Positions 33,181-45,015 of a stretch of DNA of 64,000 nucleotides are shown here, in pieces; position 1 is the first letter of the stretch; every line of letters begins with the position of its first letter. Position numbers and translations under genes: made by a program. Source of the DNA: Perognathus longimembris pacificus (Eukaryota > Chordata > Mammalia > Rodentia > Heteromyidae). The notes below the pieces were generated by a model. That model was not told where the DNA came from and did not search any database. It was given only the letters and a program-made list of their open reading frames with translations. The DNA is taken from assembly GCF_023159225.1 (NCBI RefSeq), contig NC_063184.1, forward strand, positions 11,583,528-11,647,527, in the 5' to 3' direction.

Positions 33181-35908
33181 GAAGATAGAAGTCTTATAAA
33201 TGCCCTGATGATGAAAAATGGAAATGGTATCCCTTTGGCCCGGTGTATGAATATATGTATAATGTGTTAAGGTATTTTAACTCTTTGGTGCAATCCACAG
33301 TGGAAACACATATACATTTTTATCTCATTCTAGCAATGTGTTTGTAATGACTTTGTGGTGAAGATCAGAGGTATTCCAACTGGCAAAATCTTATTCATTC
33401 AGAAACTTGACCATAGGAAGTAGAGGCAGATTGCCTTAGATTAATCATTTTTTTCATGTGATCAGAATTTGCAAGAACACAGTTTTGTGTTTAATAAATA
33501 GAAAATGTTATTTTCTAAATCCTCTCAAACAGGACAGACTGAGAATTTGATATCCTTTATCATAGGAAATGTAATGTCATAAATAGATGCTAAAATTCTC
33601 TTTTCTCATTCTATTGGGTATGAATCAGGCATCATTATCAGCTTTTTTCAGAAATAAAATGTAAATTGTCTTTGAAAGTAATGTTTGTAAATAAAATCCA
33701 GGCTTTCCTTCTGTTTATAATGAGGAATGAGATACTATGTTTTCTTTTCCAAATACTTTGTCCTAACCAGAAAATATTGGCTAATAATCTTTAAAGACAG
33801 TTATTTAGAAAGAAAGTGAATATCATAGCTGAAAGTCTATTTTAATATAGTTCTATGATTTTTTACATGATCCATTCTTCACATTACCAAAAATGGAGAA
33901 GTGGAGGGAAAAACTATGACCCTTGATTAAAATTTCCCTATGTGCTTTTGTATTTGCACTGTAGGAGGATGCAGTGAAATGATAGTGATACAATAAATAC
34001 AATACAATAAATGAAAATCCTGAGCCATTGTGATTGCCAGTGCTCTGTAGAGACATTTTGGAAAAAAAAATTTGGAAAAAAAAACCAACTGGGATTTTCA
34101 TGGACATTGATAAAAGAATATTTAAAAATTATTAGAATTGCCTTTCTATGAAACCGCATATTATCACATGCTTTAATGTATAGTTTATAGTAGATGTTTT
34201 GTTTTATGTTATTATCCGATCAAGAAGCTTAAAGTATCAGATAATTATTGGACATAATTGCTTTCCATTCTTTACCTTTTCCAGATAGTATTTATCTTCA
34301 TTTGTGAGTATTCATTTACTTCACCATTTGTATAATAGCTATTGTTTAGAAACTAATATCTCTTATTAGGAGTTAAGTGATATCTGCTATTAAGTACTAG
34401 GTTTACTGGCTTACTATTGCATTTTCACACCCAAATTTATTCCCAACACATAATAGGCCTGCAATGCATATTTTTAAACTCATGCAAAACAACCCTGGCA
34501 ATGAATGAGTAACCCTGAGACACTATTCTACTAAAGCAGAAGTGAGGTTTAGTAGAGGGCTTAGGAATGAGACAAAGAAGTAAACTTGGCCTAAGGTCTC
34601 TCTTCCCAGTATCTTCCCTCACTGTTCTATTCAGCATGGTTCAATCTCAGGCTTATAGGCAGGAAGGAAAAAGATAGAGTTTTAATGCTAAATGGAATAG
34701 TTAAGTAGAGAGTTAGATCTAGAGAAAGCAGTATTATGTAGCGATAGAGCCTAAGATAAGACAGACCTGGCCATCTATATGTTTTGAATGTATAGTTTAA
34801 GCCTCAAGTTTGTGTATTGTTGGGTTGTAATATCAGTCTCATAGAGTTCAGGGGGGCATCAACTGAAAAACACTTTGTCCCAGTATATAAGTCCCAAGGA
34901 AGAAGAAGTTTGGAAACTCTTCAACAACCAGTGACATTGATAAAAGATTGAAGAAAATAGAATTCTTGTTCACAAAAGAAGAGGCATAGGCAATGTCAGA
35001 TTTAGTTATCATGTCTATATTTGAAATCTTCTAGTATCTTTGAAAGCTAGATTGTTTCTAAAATTCTTCTTCAAAATGTTGCTATACAGAAAAGCATATG
35101 CCTTGTAATAGATTATACTGCTGTTGCACAGTGAAGTCAAAATTTCTACCACAGAATGACTAGTAGATTAAAATGATGTGTTTGTTATACCTTAGTAACA
35201 AATAACTATTTTAAGTCAGATTCTGTAATTTTTTATTAGTTTTATTTTTCTCTGAAATGTACGTTTCTCTGAAATGCAGTTGAGCTTAATTCTCTGAAAT
35301 AACCTTTGGCACAAATAAGGTAAAAGTTGGGTGTGTTTTAGCCACATGGCATAGTTTTCTTTCTTTGCTGTGTCATCTTTTAATTTTTCTGCCATATGAC
35401 ATTAGACAATTTTTGTAATAATACTACCTTTCAGAGAATAAGACTTTCTTCTATTTTATCACATCATATAATTAAGTTCCATTAACTACTGTTAGGGGAT
35501 TTGGTTAAGCCATCTTTAAGATCATGAAAACAAAAATGAGTGGCTACCATAATCTAAAAAAAAAGAGTCATCAACTTTGGCAGCTAGTGAGAAGCTTCTG
35601 TTGGAGGATAATTCTCCCCAGGTATTGCTAAAATGTACTATTTGCATCAAAGGTGTTTAAAAAACCTTTATCAGAGTTTTTATGTAAACTTACTAAAAGG
35701 GTTTGGGTTTGCCAAACAACATTAGCTAATTGTAGCAAGGTATTTATTGTTAAAATGACTTTGTAGAGAAATGCTGTGCTTTTAGCAATAATGGTTGGTA
35801 AGTATTCAGCAAGGAGGCAGTGCTAAATAAGTAGAAATTAAAATCTCCATGTAACTGTAGTTAGATAGAGTACTTAGAAGTGAGCTCAATATTCTACTGT
35901 TAGTTTTT
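33181..35908. other. AT-rich unique sequence, no gene seen
   Basis: About 2.7 kb without a SINE. 34735-34890 faintly follows sense MIR (cagacctggcc, gcctcaagtttgtg, agtctcatagagttcagg). The 84- and 73-codon minus-strand frames near 33853-34159 overlap in different frames and match nothing known. Confidence 0.5.
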
Positions 35909-35983
35909 GCAATGATGGGAATCAAACCCTAGGATATGTACATGCTAAGCAAATACTCTACCACTGAGCTACTTCCCCTGCCC
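35909..35983 (-). mobile_element. ID-like SINE monomer
   Basis: The plus strand reads gatgggaatcaaaccctagg, catgctaagcaaatactcta and ccactgagctacttccc, the reverse of an ID monomer. No Geo attached. Confidence 0.8.
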
Positions 35984-36046
35984 TCATTTTTATTTCTTTA
36001 GCAAAGGAGGACTTAGAAAAGAGGACTTTTATAGACCATGAAGTAC

Positions 36047-36284
36047 GAAAGAATATTTATTTATTTATTTTTTTGGCCAGTCCTAGGCCGTGAACTCAGG
36101 GCCTGAGCACTGTCCCTGGCTTCTTTTTTGCTCAAGGCTAGCACTCTGCCACTTGAGCCACAGCGCCACTTCTGGCCATTTTCTGTATATGTGGTGCTGA
36201 GGAATTGAACCCAGGGCCTCTTGTATACAAGGCAAGCACTCTTGGCACTAGGCCATATTCCCAGCCCCTGAAAGAATAATTTTT
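36047..36284 (-). mobile_element. IDL-Geo SINE with TSD
   Basis: Body 36075-36269 with tail seen as (TTTA)n plus T. The flanks gaaagaatatttat (from 36047) and gaaagaataattttat (from 36270) form the duplication, differing by short A/T indels. Confidence 0.92.
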
Positions 36285-36755
36285 ATGCAAGTAGAAATTA
36301 AGAAAAGAGATTTTCCTAGTATTTTTTTTCTATTTGTACATTCTAGCACAGCACTAATCCTTGCAAAAAATTTTTTGAGGAGAAAATTTCTTTCCTATTG
36401 TACCACAGGGTTATGATAATATATTTAATTTTAGGTTGTTGAAGATAGTAATTATTGAGATAATGTATTTTGTTTTGGCATGCCTCAATGGGAAGAATTG
36501 GTTGAAAAATTGAAATGGACCTGGGGCAGTATCTATGATGTCAAACCACTGGGCAGAATTATGAGGATACCCAATCATTGCTGTCTCCTCTGCTGGTCTT
36601 TAAAAACACAAAACAGTTCAGGTTACTTCTTCACTCCCTGACAAGTCTAATCTTGGTGGCACACAAGCACATAGGAGACACATACTCAGTGCGAGGGAGG
36701 AGTTGGATGCATCATGGGGGTGATGTGCTTATTTATCACTTAAAAGACCGAAGGT
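36285..36755. other. Unique sequence, no gene seen
   Basis: AT-rich, becoming slightly richer in GC toward 36720. No assignment. Confidence 0.5.
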
Positions 36756-36950
36756 CATGCCAGGCCCTGGTGGCTCACACCTGTAATCCTGGGGACTCAG
36801 GAGGTGGTGAAACTCTTATCACCAATTAACTATCAAAAAGCTGGAAGGAGAACTATGACACAAGTGGTAGAGAATCAACCTTGAAAGAAAAAAGCTTAAA
36901 TGACAGGGCTCAGGTACTGAATTTGAGACCTCATACTGACACAAATGAAA
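36756..36950 (+). mobile_element. B1-like/Geo SINE with deleted head
   Basis: The head runs atgccaggccctggtggctc, cctgtaatcctgggg, then jumps from caggagg to tgaaactcttatcacc, omitting the agatctgag...ggcagg segment. The Geo part is diverged, with an A-rich tail. Confidence 0.8.
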
Positions 36951-37442
36951 AAAAATAGATGAAAATGAAAAAAAAAAGACAAAAAGAAATCTCAGATGAA
37001 CAGAGTTGTATCTTTATGTACTTTATTGAAAGTATAGCATTGGTGATTGTCTTAAGTAAAAACAATAAGCAGTAAGAAGTAATAAACATCTCATGTAAAA
37101 TTCACTATGAATTGTGTGGAGAAAATGAGACCCCTGGAGTAAAATGTAATTTATCTGCATAATAATATTGACTGCACCTCTCTAAATTTACAAGCCTTCA
37201 TTTTATAGGCAGTGAGAGGCCTGCAAGGTATCAAGGTACCAATGTAATCAAGTTTCTATATGATCCATATTTATATGCAAATATATTAGGTAGGTAGAGC
37301 CAGAGAAGTGATGGTTCAATTTGGAGGCTAAAAATCATTCAAAACTATGTCACTTATTATATGTCAAGTATACTAGTTTTTTTGGATTATCTTCTTGTGG
37401 GACATGTATTTGAGGTAGAGAGAGATAAGATGTATGCATACT
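36951..37442. other. AT-rich unique sequence
   Basis: No gene or repeat assigned. Confidence 0.5.
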
Positions 37443-37716
37443 CTGTGTGTGTGTGTGTTTCTGTGTGTGTGTGTGTGTTTCTGTGTGTGTTATGGTAATG
37501 GGGCTTGAACTCACATCTGGGCACTGTCCCTTAGGATATTTGCTCAAGGCTGGCACTCTACCACTTGAGCCACAGCTCTACTTCTGGCTTTTTGCTGGTT
37601 AATTGGAGTTAAGAATCCCATAGCCTTTTCTGCCTTGGCTGGCTTTAGCTTTAGTCCTCAGATCTCAGCTTCCTGAGTAGCTAGTATTACAAGTGTAAGA
37701 CACTAGCTCTTGGAGT
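37443..37716 (-). mobile_element. B1-like/Geo SINE with (TG)n tail
   Basis: An interrupted tg microsatellite (37443-37490) directly abuts the SINE body (37493-37716: atggggcttgaactcacatc, ttaattggagttaagaatcc, ctcagatctcagcttcctgag). In SINE orientation the tail is (CA)n. Confidence 0.88.
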
Positions 37717-38381
37717 CATAGACACATTACTTTATAATATCTATGTAATACAATATGTAAAAATAAGTAATATTTTAACATATATTATGACCCAAATCAG
37801 TGATCCCATGAATACTGGAACTTTGGAAAGTGGCCTTGAAGATGAAGTTCTACTAGGCTTTTTTGGAGGGATAAATGGGCTTTCAACAAGCTAATGGCCT
37901 ATGTAAAGTTTCTTAATGTCCCTTCATAACGAATGAAATATTATCTAAATTATTTTTCCTATCTGTGTAGTTTCTTTGTAGCTAAGTGGGTCCAAAAGTC
38001 AGCTGCTGGCAGCTTTTTGCCAACCTTCTCTCAACTCTTCCATTGTGTCCCATTCTTACCTCACACCTTTCAACCAAGTTTATCCTTCTGCCTCAAGACT
38101 CTCACTTTTTCTTTTAAACCAATATAACACTCTCTTTAGGTTCCAGGCTTTGTAAAGAACATTTCTCAGAAGAGAAAGCACCCCCATCAATTATTCTCTC
38201 TAATGAACCTTTCTTTTTTCCTTTATTGTCTTTGTCACTATGAGCAATTGGCTTGTATGTTTACTTTTAGTATTTTCCCTCCCTTCCCCCAAACAAACAA
38301 ACAATTTTTTTTTTTTTTGCTTACATACTGAAGGGCAGAGAAAAGGTTTGTTATGTTAACCACCACAGCAGCAATATGTGA
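37717..38381. other. Unique sequence, no gene seen
   Basis: A T/C-rich stretch around 37980-38120 gives a chance frame. No assignment. Confidence 0.5.
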
Positions 38382-38800
38382 TGTTAGGAAAAGGAATAGC
38401 CGGGACTCAATGGTTAACAGGCAAGGACTGTTTATTGTCAGGGAGGGGCAAAGACCTTTCCCGGTTTGGAGGTTGCGCGAGGGGGTGAATTTGGGACCAG
38501 GCTTATACGGGGTCTGAACAAGGTGGCAGAGGTTAATGAAGGAGCCTCTAGATCTAGGGAGTTAAAGGACTGTTTACAGCTGGGCCTAGGTGAATTGTCC
38601 AGCCTGCACATCAAAGTAGGTTCTTGAGTATACTTGAGGTTTTGCCTGGTGCCTGTATGTAACTGGGACAATAGGATGGGGGTCAGTCCTTCATGTGATA
38701 CTGTGATTGCCACAAAAAGAATGTCAGTGTTTCTTGAGAGAATGAATGAGTGAATCGATGAGGCCCTGGTTCTCATCTGTTAAAAGTCAAGGTAAAAGCA
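38382..38800 (-). mobile_element. Candidate solo LTR, antisense
   Basis: A sharply bounded, GC-richer block. On the minus strand it can be read from TGCTTTTACC to ...CCTAACA (TG...CA ends, about 419 bp). It has AATAAACAG followed by a T/G-rich and then GC-richer end (gagtcccggc), resembling a poly(A) signal with R-U5. I find no flanking duplication and no internal retroviral sequence. The 112-codon minus-strand frame is presumed incidental. Confidence 0.4.
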
Positions 38801-38911
38801 TGCTCCCCTTGAAGAGCTGCTTTTAATCTTTAGAAAACCTTTCATTCCCTTTTTAGTTTGAAGGGCAATATCTATAGTTGAAGCTCTTGAGAATAAAAAA
38901 CTTGACAAATG

Positions 38912-39003
38912 AGGCTGGAGGTGGGGTTCAAGTGATAGAGCACCTTTCTAGCATGTGAGGAGCCCAGCGTTTGAGATCTAGTCTTCCATTTTCCCACCCA
39001 TAC
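38912..39003 (+). mobile_element. ID-like SINE monomer
   Basis: gaggctggaggtggggttca, agtgatagagcacctttcta and gcatgtgaggagcccagcg, in sense. No Geo attached. Old. Confidence 0.7.
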
Positions 39004-39023
39004 AAATGAAAACCAAATCACTC

Positions 39024-39258
39024 AGCTGGGTGCCAGTGGCACACGCCTGTAATCTTTGCTACTCAGGAGGCTGAGATCTGAGAATTGTGGTTCAGAACTA
39101 GCCCAACTAGAAAACTCCGCGAGACTCATCTCCAATAAACTATAAACTACTCAAAAAAGCCGGAAGTGGTGCTGTGGTAGAGCTCTCGCTCTCAACAAAA
39201 TAAGCTTAGGGATAGGGCCTAGGCCCTGAGTTCAAGTCCAGGACCGACAAATAACAAC
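39024..39258 (+). mobile_element. B1-like/Geo SINE
   Basis: Clear copy: cagctgggtgccagtggcac, actcaggaggctgagatctg and gaaaactccgcgagactc (retains a CpG), then gccggaagtggtgctgtgg. The Geo A-box region is shortened. Ends with an (AAC)n tail. Confidence 0.88.
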
Positions 39259-39759
39259 AAAAAACACTCCAAAGCTACAACAACAAGAACAAAATCCACA
39301 CTCAAAAATCGTAACATTAAATTACTTGACAGGCAGATATCATCCCAGAGAAATAATGCTTCTGAAAGTTTCTCTTTTATTTGCCTGGATATTAAACTGG
39401 AATTACATTTCTTTTTCCAAATAATTTTCTTTAATTATTAAATATTAAATATTTTCTTTTGGCCTCCTTATTTTTCACAAGTTTGGATGCCTCGATTCTT
39501 TTTCTGTTGGCTTTAGTTTCTGTAGCTCTGAAGGAAAATTGTTAGTTTATTTTAACTCTGAGTTGGTTTTCTATGTTATTTGATTCTTAGCATTGTTCTT
39601 TTATTTCCTGGTTTCATGCATCTTTATTTTGCTTAATTCAGTAGTGTTCACAGATGTAAAACACATCTTTTCAGTCTTTATATTCTCTAATCTTCAGGTT
39701 TAGCAGTGTCTTCTGGCATAGTTGGTTAAATCGTGTATTAATTTCCTGTCTTTTGCTTA
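39259..39759. other. AT-rich unique sequence
   Basis: No gene or repeat assigned. Confidence 0.5.
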
Positions 39760-40340
39760 CTTGTTGCTGGCCAGGCCTTCAGGTGTATTTACCCAATTTT
39801 GTAGCAAATTCAGATTTTTCCAGCAGATGGCTGTGGTGTTGACGTTCTTTGCCATTGAAAGTAAGTTTTTTTGCAAAGCCCTTTCTGCCTTTCAAAGCCC
39901 ACATAATCATCTGTACCAAATGCTAGCAGTTCAGCAGAAACGACCTAAAGTAAAATCCCATGACATAAAGTTGGTGATCATTTATAAAACAAAGAAGGCA
40001 AGTCAGGGGGTTTACTTGATCATATTGATGTTAGTTTTAATAATTTTATATTTTTCTGTAAAAATCGTAGCAGGACTCACTAAGAAAAATTGAAGACAAG
40101 TATTTACAGGGATTGCTGATCTCTTCCTGCACCCCAACTTCATCATGAGATTTGGTCAGGTAAGAAAGTGAGTCACCTGCGGTTTGCCATGCTGTAAAAC
40201 ATTGCACAATTGATCTTTCGGTTTACAGATCTGAAAGCCATCCTGGATTATTTCCTAATTTTAGCCGTGTCCTGAGATGGCATTATGACCTGGTGCTCTC
40301 TAGGGCCTTCATGAGGTGATTTCTATCTCCTGGCCAAATG
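39760..40340. promoter_or_regulatory. Repeat-free candidate regulatory block with CTCF-like site
   Basis: ccagcagatggctgt (39820-39834, plus) fits the CTCF core CCASYAGRKGGCRSY at 14 of 15 positions. The block is free of repeats. A 123-codon plus-strand frame (39722-40093) runs through it, with hydrophobic stretches but no domain and no splice context I trust, so I treat it as chance. Function is inferred. Confidence 0.35.
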
Positions 40341-40979
40341 AAATTGGTTCATTTTTAAACAGGCCTCATACACAAACAAGCAAACAAGCATGGATTTAGC
40401 CAGTAGGAATTTAACTCCTAAAAGGATAGCATTTCTCATGATGATTGGCATTTATATGTTTTAAACATGTCTTTCCAACTCATTCATAACTTTTGTAAAT
40501 CTACCACTTACTTTTATCTTTGTTGCTTATAAATAATGATACATTTCAATAATAACGTTATATAAGTAATATATTGAACATGTATCTATCTGGTAGATGC
40601 CCTTATGGAAATATATAAATCTTCCTTTATCTCTTTGGTTATTCTGATGCTTAGCAGAAATATAATTTCAGTGAGAACATAATCAACAGAAAAGATTTTA
40701 TTATTAGTCAACCATTTCTGTTCCAATTTTAGTGACCTTTAAGTAAGAAGTAAGAAATGAAGTGAGAACAAATGACTATTGATTGATATTGGTCTCTAGT
40801 TTCTTGGGATCAGAGTAAAAGTAGAAGATGAAAAACAATCATTATATACGAACACATTCAACCCAAATGGATTTATAAATCAGTGTCTAAATATTTATGG
40901 GGAAACAGTAGACAGTATTGGTTGGATTCTCTGAGTATTGAGTAGCAACGTATGCTCCTTCTCTCTTATTTCAATTCAG
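40341..40979. other. AT-rich unique sequence
   Basis: No gene or repeat assigned. Confidence 0.5.
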
Positions 40980-41290
40980 TTTAAAAATCTTTTCACTTAA
41001 AAAAGTGATTGCCGAGAGACCTTTGAAGCCAGGGAGGATGATGAGGGGGCAAGAGGTTTATTCCCAGGGTCATGCTTCATTTGCATAAGCTAGTAACCAG
41101 AGGGCACTGTGGAATGTCTGTAAATAGATTTCATTACAGAAGTTCAGCTTAACGGGACTAAAAATAATCCTCAAGCAAACATTTTATATTGCTCCAGGTT
41201 CTGCTGTAATAAAAATATTTTAGTAGCACCACATTCTACAGAGGCAGGAAATGAGACGGGAGGTTGTCTGCATCTTTCTTTTGGTGTACT
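40980..41290. promoter_or_regulatory. Candidate regulatory block: octamer and CTCF-like sites
   Basis: A perfect octamer atttgcat (41079-41086, reverse of ATGCAAAT) lies 7 bp before taaccagagggcactg (41094-41109), which matches the 3' eleven positions of the CTCF core and most of the rest. The surroundings are repeat-free and less AT-rich. Confidence 0.4.
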
Positions 41291-42177
41291 CGTTGGAATG
41301 TTCTAAAGAAGGAAAACACAATATTCTTATTTTAACAAATGAGTACTACAAAAACAAGATTATGCTGTTCTGTATGGCTGTTGCTAGGTAGTAAAACAAG
41401 TAGCAAATTTCCCTTTCTCTTTTCTCCCATCATCCAGCCCTCTGCCCTTCTTCTGCCTCCTCCTTCTTGTGCTATCTTGGCTTTTTTTTTTTTCTTCTGA
41501 AGTCTTATTTTTCTATCTTGCCAATATTTCAGATTTATTGCTGCATAGAATCTTTTAGACAATAACATTCCTAGAAATATTAACTTCTGCATTCTGTTTT
41601 TCAGAGGAGTTTCCAGTAGGAAATGTGACTTTTAAATCTAAATATCAGATTCAAGCACTGGTATCTCAGAGAAAGCAATGTATGTGAAATATACTGTTTT
41701 GTTTTATTTTCTAATTCTAACAGTAAAAAATGAAATGTTAAATGAATGAGTCATAATGAAGTCTCAGCTTGAGCAATAACTGGGAGATACACACCCGATT
41801 CCTCAGAGATGCATATTGTGGTAGTTTAAAATGTGAGTAATTTGCACCAATTTTTCTAATAGAAATATTCTATGACGAATGCAATTTCAATGAAACTAAA
41901 CCACTAGTTTCTGCTTTTCCTAATTTTGTATGTTTACTTTTAGAACTAATAGTACCTCTTGATAGTGGGCTTGCTTCAGTACTCTGTAGTCTTAATATTT
42001 TCTTCATGTGGTAGTTCATTTATTGCACATTTACTAACCAGCAGCTAGGCAGTCAGGTGTTGAGCAGGACCTAATGACTGGGTTCAAGACTTAGCATTTG
42101 GTACCAGAAATAGCAATGATCAGGAATGCTCTAGATACTTTAGAATCAGATTGGCAGAGGCGTAATTACTATTTAAA
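41291..42177. other. AT-rich unique sequence
   Basis: No gene. 42030-42095 could be an antisense MIR trace. Otherwise unassigned. Confidence 0.45.
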
Positions 42178-42320
42178 AAACTAGTAAGCAGCTCAAACTG
42201 ATAATTTTGCATCTGGGGACAGAGGCATGAGAATCAGAAGTTTGAGGCCAGCCTGGGTTATACAGCAAGATCCTGTCTCCATAAACCTACCCCCAGAAAA
42301 ACCCCACAAAACAGAACAAA
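42178..42320 (+). mobile_element. B1-like SINE, old
   Basis: cagaggcatgagaatcagaa, gtttgaggccagcctgggtt and acagcaagatcctgtctcc are classic B1/7SL words. No Geo tail follows; the tail is A/C-rich. Confidence 0.75.
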
Positions 42321-43751
42321 AATAACAAATTAGTTGAACAGCCTAAGAGTGAAGTATTTTATATTTCTGAAGCTTGGTGTACCAATCTTGAAAAGGGTCA
42401 ATGTATGTATCTTGCAGAAAGCTTATGAGATTTTAGACAATCATATAAAATGGTATCTGTGTATTTCATATTGCTGCTGAAAATATTATAGCTAATCTTA
42501 TTATGAAATGATATTGATTAGTTTCAGCTTTTTAAATACCCAATAATATTAAATCTTTTAAAGTGAGCATTCAAAAATATTCATGTGTCAGTATTATGGG
42601 CATATATTTTAATGGTTTCAAAATGAATGCTAGAGGTCTCAAAAAAGTAACTTTGTTTGCATTTTTATGCCCTACAAAATAAAAATAACTTTCATGGATC
42701 TAGTATTTAGCTAAATTTCCAGAAAATTAGCAGTAGCTCATTGGAGACCTTGAGGATTTTTGCATTAATTTTTTTAAAACAACATGTAACTGTTGTATGA
42801 ATTTAGGAAGTAGAATATTATAATCTGATAGGGGAATACAATGCATTTTGTCAAATCAGGGAAATTTAGTGTTTCCTTGTTTTTAAGCCTATTGCATCTT
42901 TGAATAGAAAAATGAATTCTTGACATCAAGTTTTTTTTTTATAAATAAAATGTACAATAAATAAGGCTTCTCTTTGAACTGGTCTTGAGGGTTACAGAAA
43001 AACATTTGTAAGAAACAAGTATGAATTTCACAAACCAAGATCTGCTGGAAAAGACTACTCCTAAGATGTTAGCTATCTCTAACTGCATATGTTCCAAACA
43101 TATTTTACTTAAAATATCCTCAAACGTGTAGTACATATTTCTTTCTGGGAAGGTGCAAGCTATAACATTGTCCATGAGCAAAAAAAAAAAGTAGGCAAAG
43201 TAGAGCACACATAAACAGTTTCCTTCTATAGTATTTCTATAGTACTTTAGTCAGATAATTTCAGTTTATGTTCCTTACGATTCATCATGTTTACTTTTCT
43301 AATAACTACAATTATTCTCAAACTGATGTTACATTTTTCTCCTAGAATACATGTGCTTAAATTGAAAAAATCCAATTGAATAAGAGCATGTAACGAGGAA
43401 AGGTAATCCATCGTTATTAAAAAAGGCAGCTTACCTTTATCTGGGTGTTAAATAGTACAAATCCACAAGAGCCAGTGAATGTTTTGAAGTCAAAACGAAG
43501 GGCATTACCAAGGCTGAAGTGGATTTGTCACAGAATTATATGTATTACTTCGAAAATAGGTTATAATATCTAGAAGGGGTAAGGGGAAATGGGGATGAAT
43601 AAAATGAGATAAAGGTGATTGTATTTTTATATATTCTTACTAAGGTGAGATATTTCTACTGTTGATTTAAATAAAAATTATTTAAGATAAATAACAAGTG
43701 GACTGAATTTAGAATTTTCTGTAATATAATCTCAAGACGAAGTTTGGATGA
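42321..43751. other. AT-rich unique sequence, no gene seen
   Basis: An 89-codon minus-strand frame (42939-43208) has no domain I know and lies in AT-rich DNA. No assignment. Confidence 0.5.
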
Positions 43752-43925
43752 GGTTTTTGCTTTGTTTATTTATTATGAAATTATTTTAAGTAGTTGTACA
43801 AAGGGGTTTCAATTCAACATTTCAGTTTATGAATACAGTGCATCTTGACCAATGTCACCCCTTCCATCGTTCTTTCCTATGGTATCCAGTGTCATCCATA
43901 CCCTCAAATTACATAGTTGGATGAG
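43752..43925 (-). mobile_element. L1 3'-end-like element, antisense, best copy
   Basis: Reads aagtagttgtacaaaggggt, ttcaattcaacatttcagtt, tgaatacagtgcatcttgac and caatgtcaccccttcc on the plus strand. Its reverse complement ends ...cccctttgtacaactactt with an A-rich terminus, so this is the extreme 3' end of the family also seen at 3600, 16866 and 47393. Confidence 0.65.
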
Positions 43926-44096
43926 GTTTTGGATCAGTCCTTACAAGGGATGGTTTCTGTGTTGACTGGAAACTCATACACTTTGCCTACAGGATTCATG
44001 CTTAGTTCAATGTTGTTTGCATGTCTTTGAAGTGTTTATGGCCTTTACCATTCTGGCGAGAAGATGTGAACTCTTACATGGTTTAAAATAATTTCT

Positions 44097-44195
44097 GGGC
44101 TGGGAATGTGGCCTGGTGGTAGAATGTTTGTCATGTATACATGAAGCCCTGGGTTCAAGTCCTCAGTACCATATATATATGGTACAACAACAACA
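44097..44195 (+). mobile_element. ID-like SINE monomer with palindromic end
   Basis: gggctgggaatgtggcctgg, agccctgggttcaagtcctc and agtacc, then directly atatatatatggtac and an (AAC)n tail. This is the IDL head without Geo. It ends in the 20-bp perfect palindrome at 44166-44185. Confidence 0.88.
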
Positions 44196-44505
44196 ATTTC
44201 TTTAACAGTGGCAGCAACAAAAGCATGCACTTTAGAATAAAGCATTCAAATGGACTGATTCAATGAGGTTATAATATCCTTGAATTCATTTACAAGGAAA
44301 TAAACAAAAGCAGCAAGAAAGAGCAGATTTACTGGGTAGTCGTCATTTAATGTAGCAGAGCATGGTATGAGGTTAAATTAACTGAATAATGAGAACAATT
44401 TTATCATTAGAGGTTTTCACCTACACATTAGATCCTAGCAAGGATATTTATGGTCCTACTTAGAATGTTGTGGCAATGTACACACAGTGAGCTTTGAATG
44501 TGCTT
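44196..44505. other. Unique sequence
   Basis: No gene or repeat assigned. Confidence 0.5.
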
Positions 44506-44727
44506 TTTGTTGTTGTTGTTGTTTTGTTTTTTGTTTTGCCATTCCTGGGGCTTGAACTCATTGCCTGAGCACTGTCCCTGAACTTCTATTGCTCAAGCTC
44601 AGCATTCTACCACTTGAGACATAGTGCCACTTCTGGCCTTTTCTGTTTATATGGTACTGAGGAATCGAACCCAGGACTTCATGCATGCTAGGCAAGCAGT
44701 CTACCACTAAGCCACATTCCCAGCCCT
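44506..44727 (-). mobile_element. IDL-Geo SINE, older copy
   Basis: (GTT)n/T tail 44506-44537, body 44538-44727. Carries catgcatgctaggcaagcag, a head variant shared with the ID monomer at 59505, rather than the cgaggcaagc form of the young copies. No clear duplication. Confidence 0.9.
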
Positions 44728-44764
44728 CAACCATGCTTCTTTGTGTCACCAGAACTGTCATGGA

Positions 44765-44965
44765 AAGTGGTACGCAGATGTGTAGTGCAGGTTTTGGTAA
44801 ACAATCTTAAAAGAATACAATTGTAATATTCAACATGTATGTGTAAAAATAGAACTAGGGAAATTAGAGGGTAGGTGAGGTTGGGAGAGATGCAGGAGAA
44901 TGGCCAAAGGGAGGACATTGATCATGACCCATTGTATTCGTAAATGACTATAGTCATTTCTACAT
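44765..44965 (+). mobile_element. L1 3'-end-like fragment
   Basis: tattcaacatgtatgtgta, aaaatagaactagggaaatt, gaggttgggagagatgcagg and gaggacattgatcatgaccc. It overlaps in content both with 9755-9975 and, at its 3' end, with the reverse of 43840-43870, linking the two fragment types into one family. Confidence 0.65.
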
Positions 44966-45015
44966 GTTCGTAGAAAATTGGTTTTGTTTACTTCCTTTTT
45001 CACTTTTCTGACAAA

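Noticed and set aside
38438..38776. 112-codon minus-strand frame
   Set aside because: It lies within the candidate LTR and matches no retroviral domain I know; LTRs often carry chance frames.
39722..40093. 123-codon plus-strand open frame
   Set aside because: No domain, no homology that I recognise and no trusted splice sites; one long frame per 64 kb of AT-rich DNA is expected by chance.
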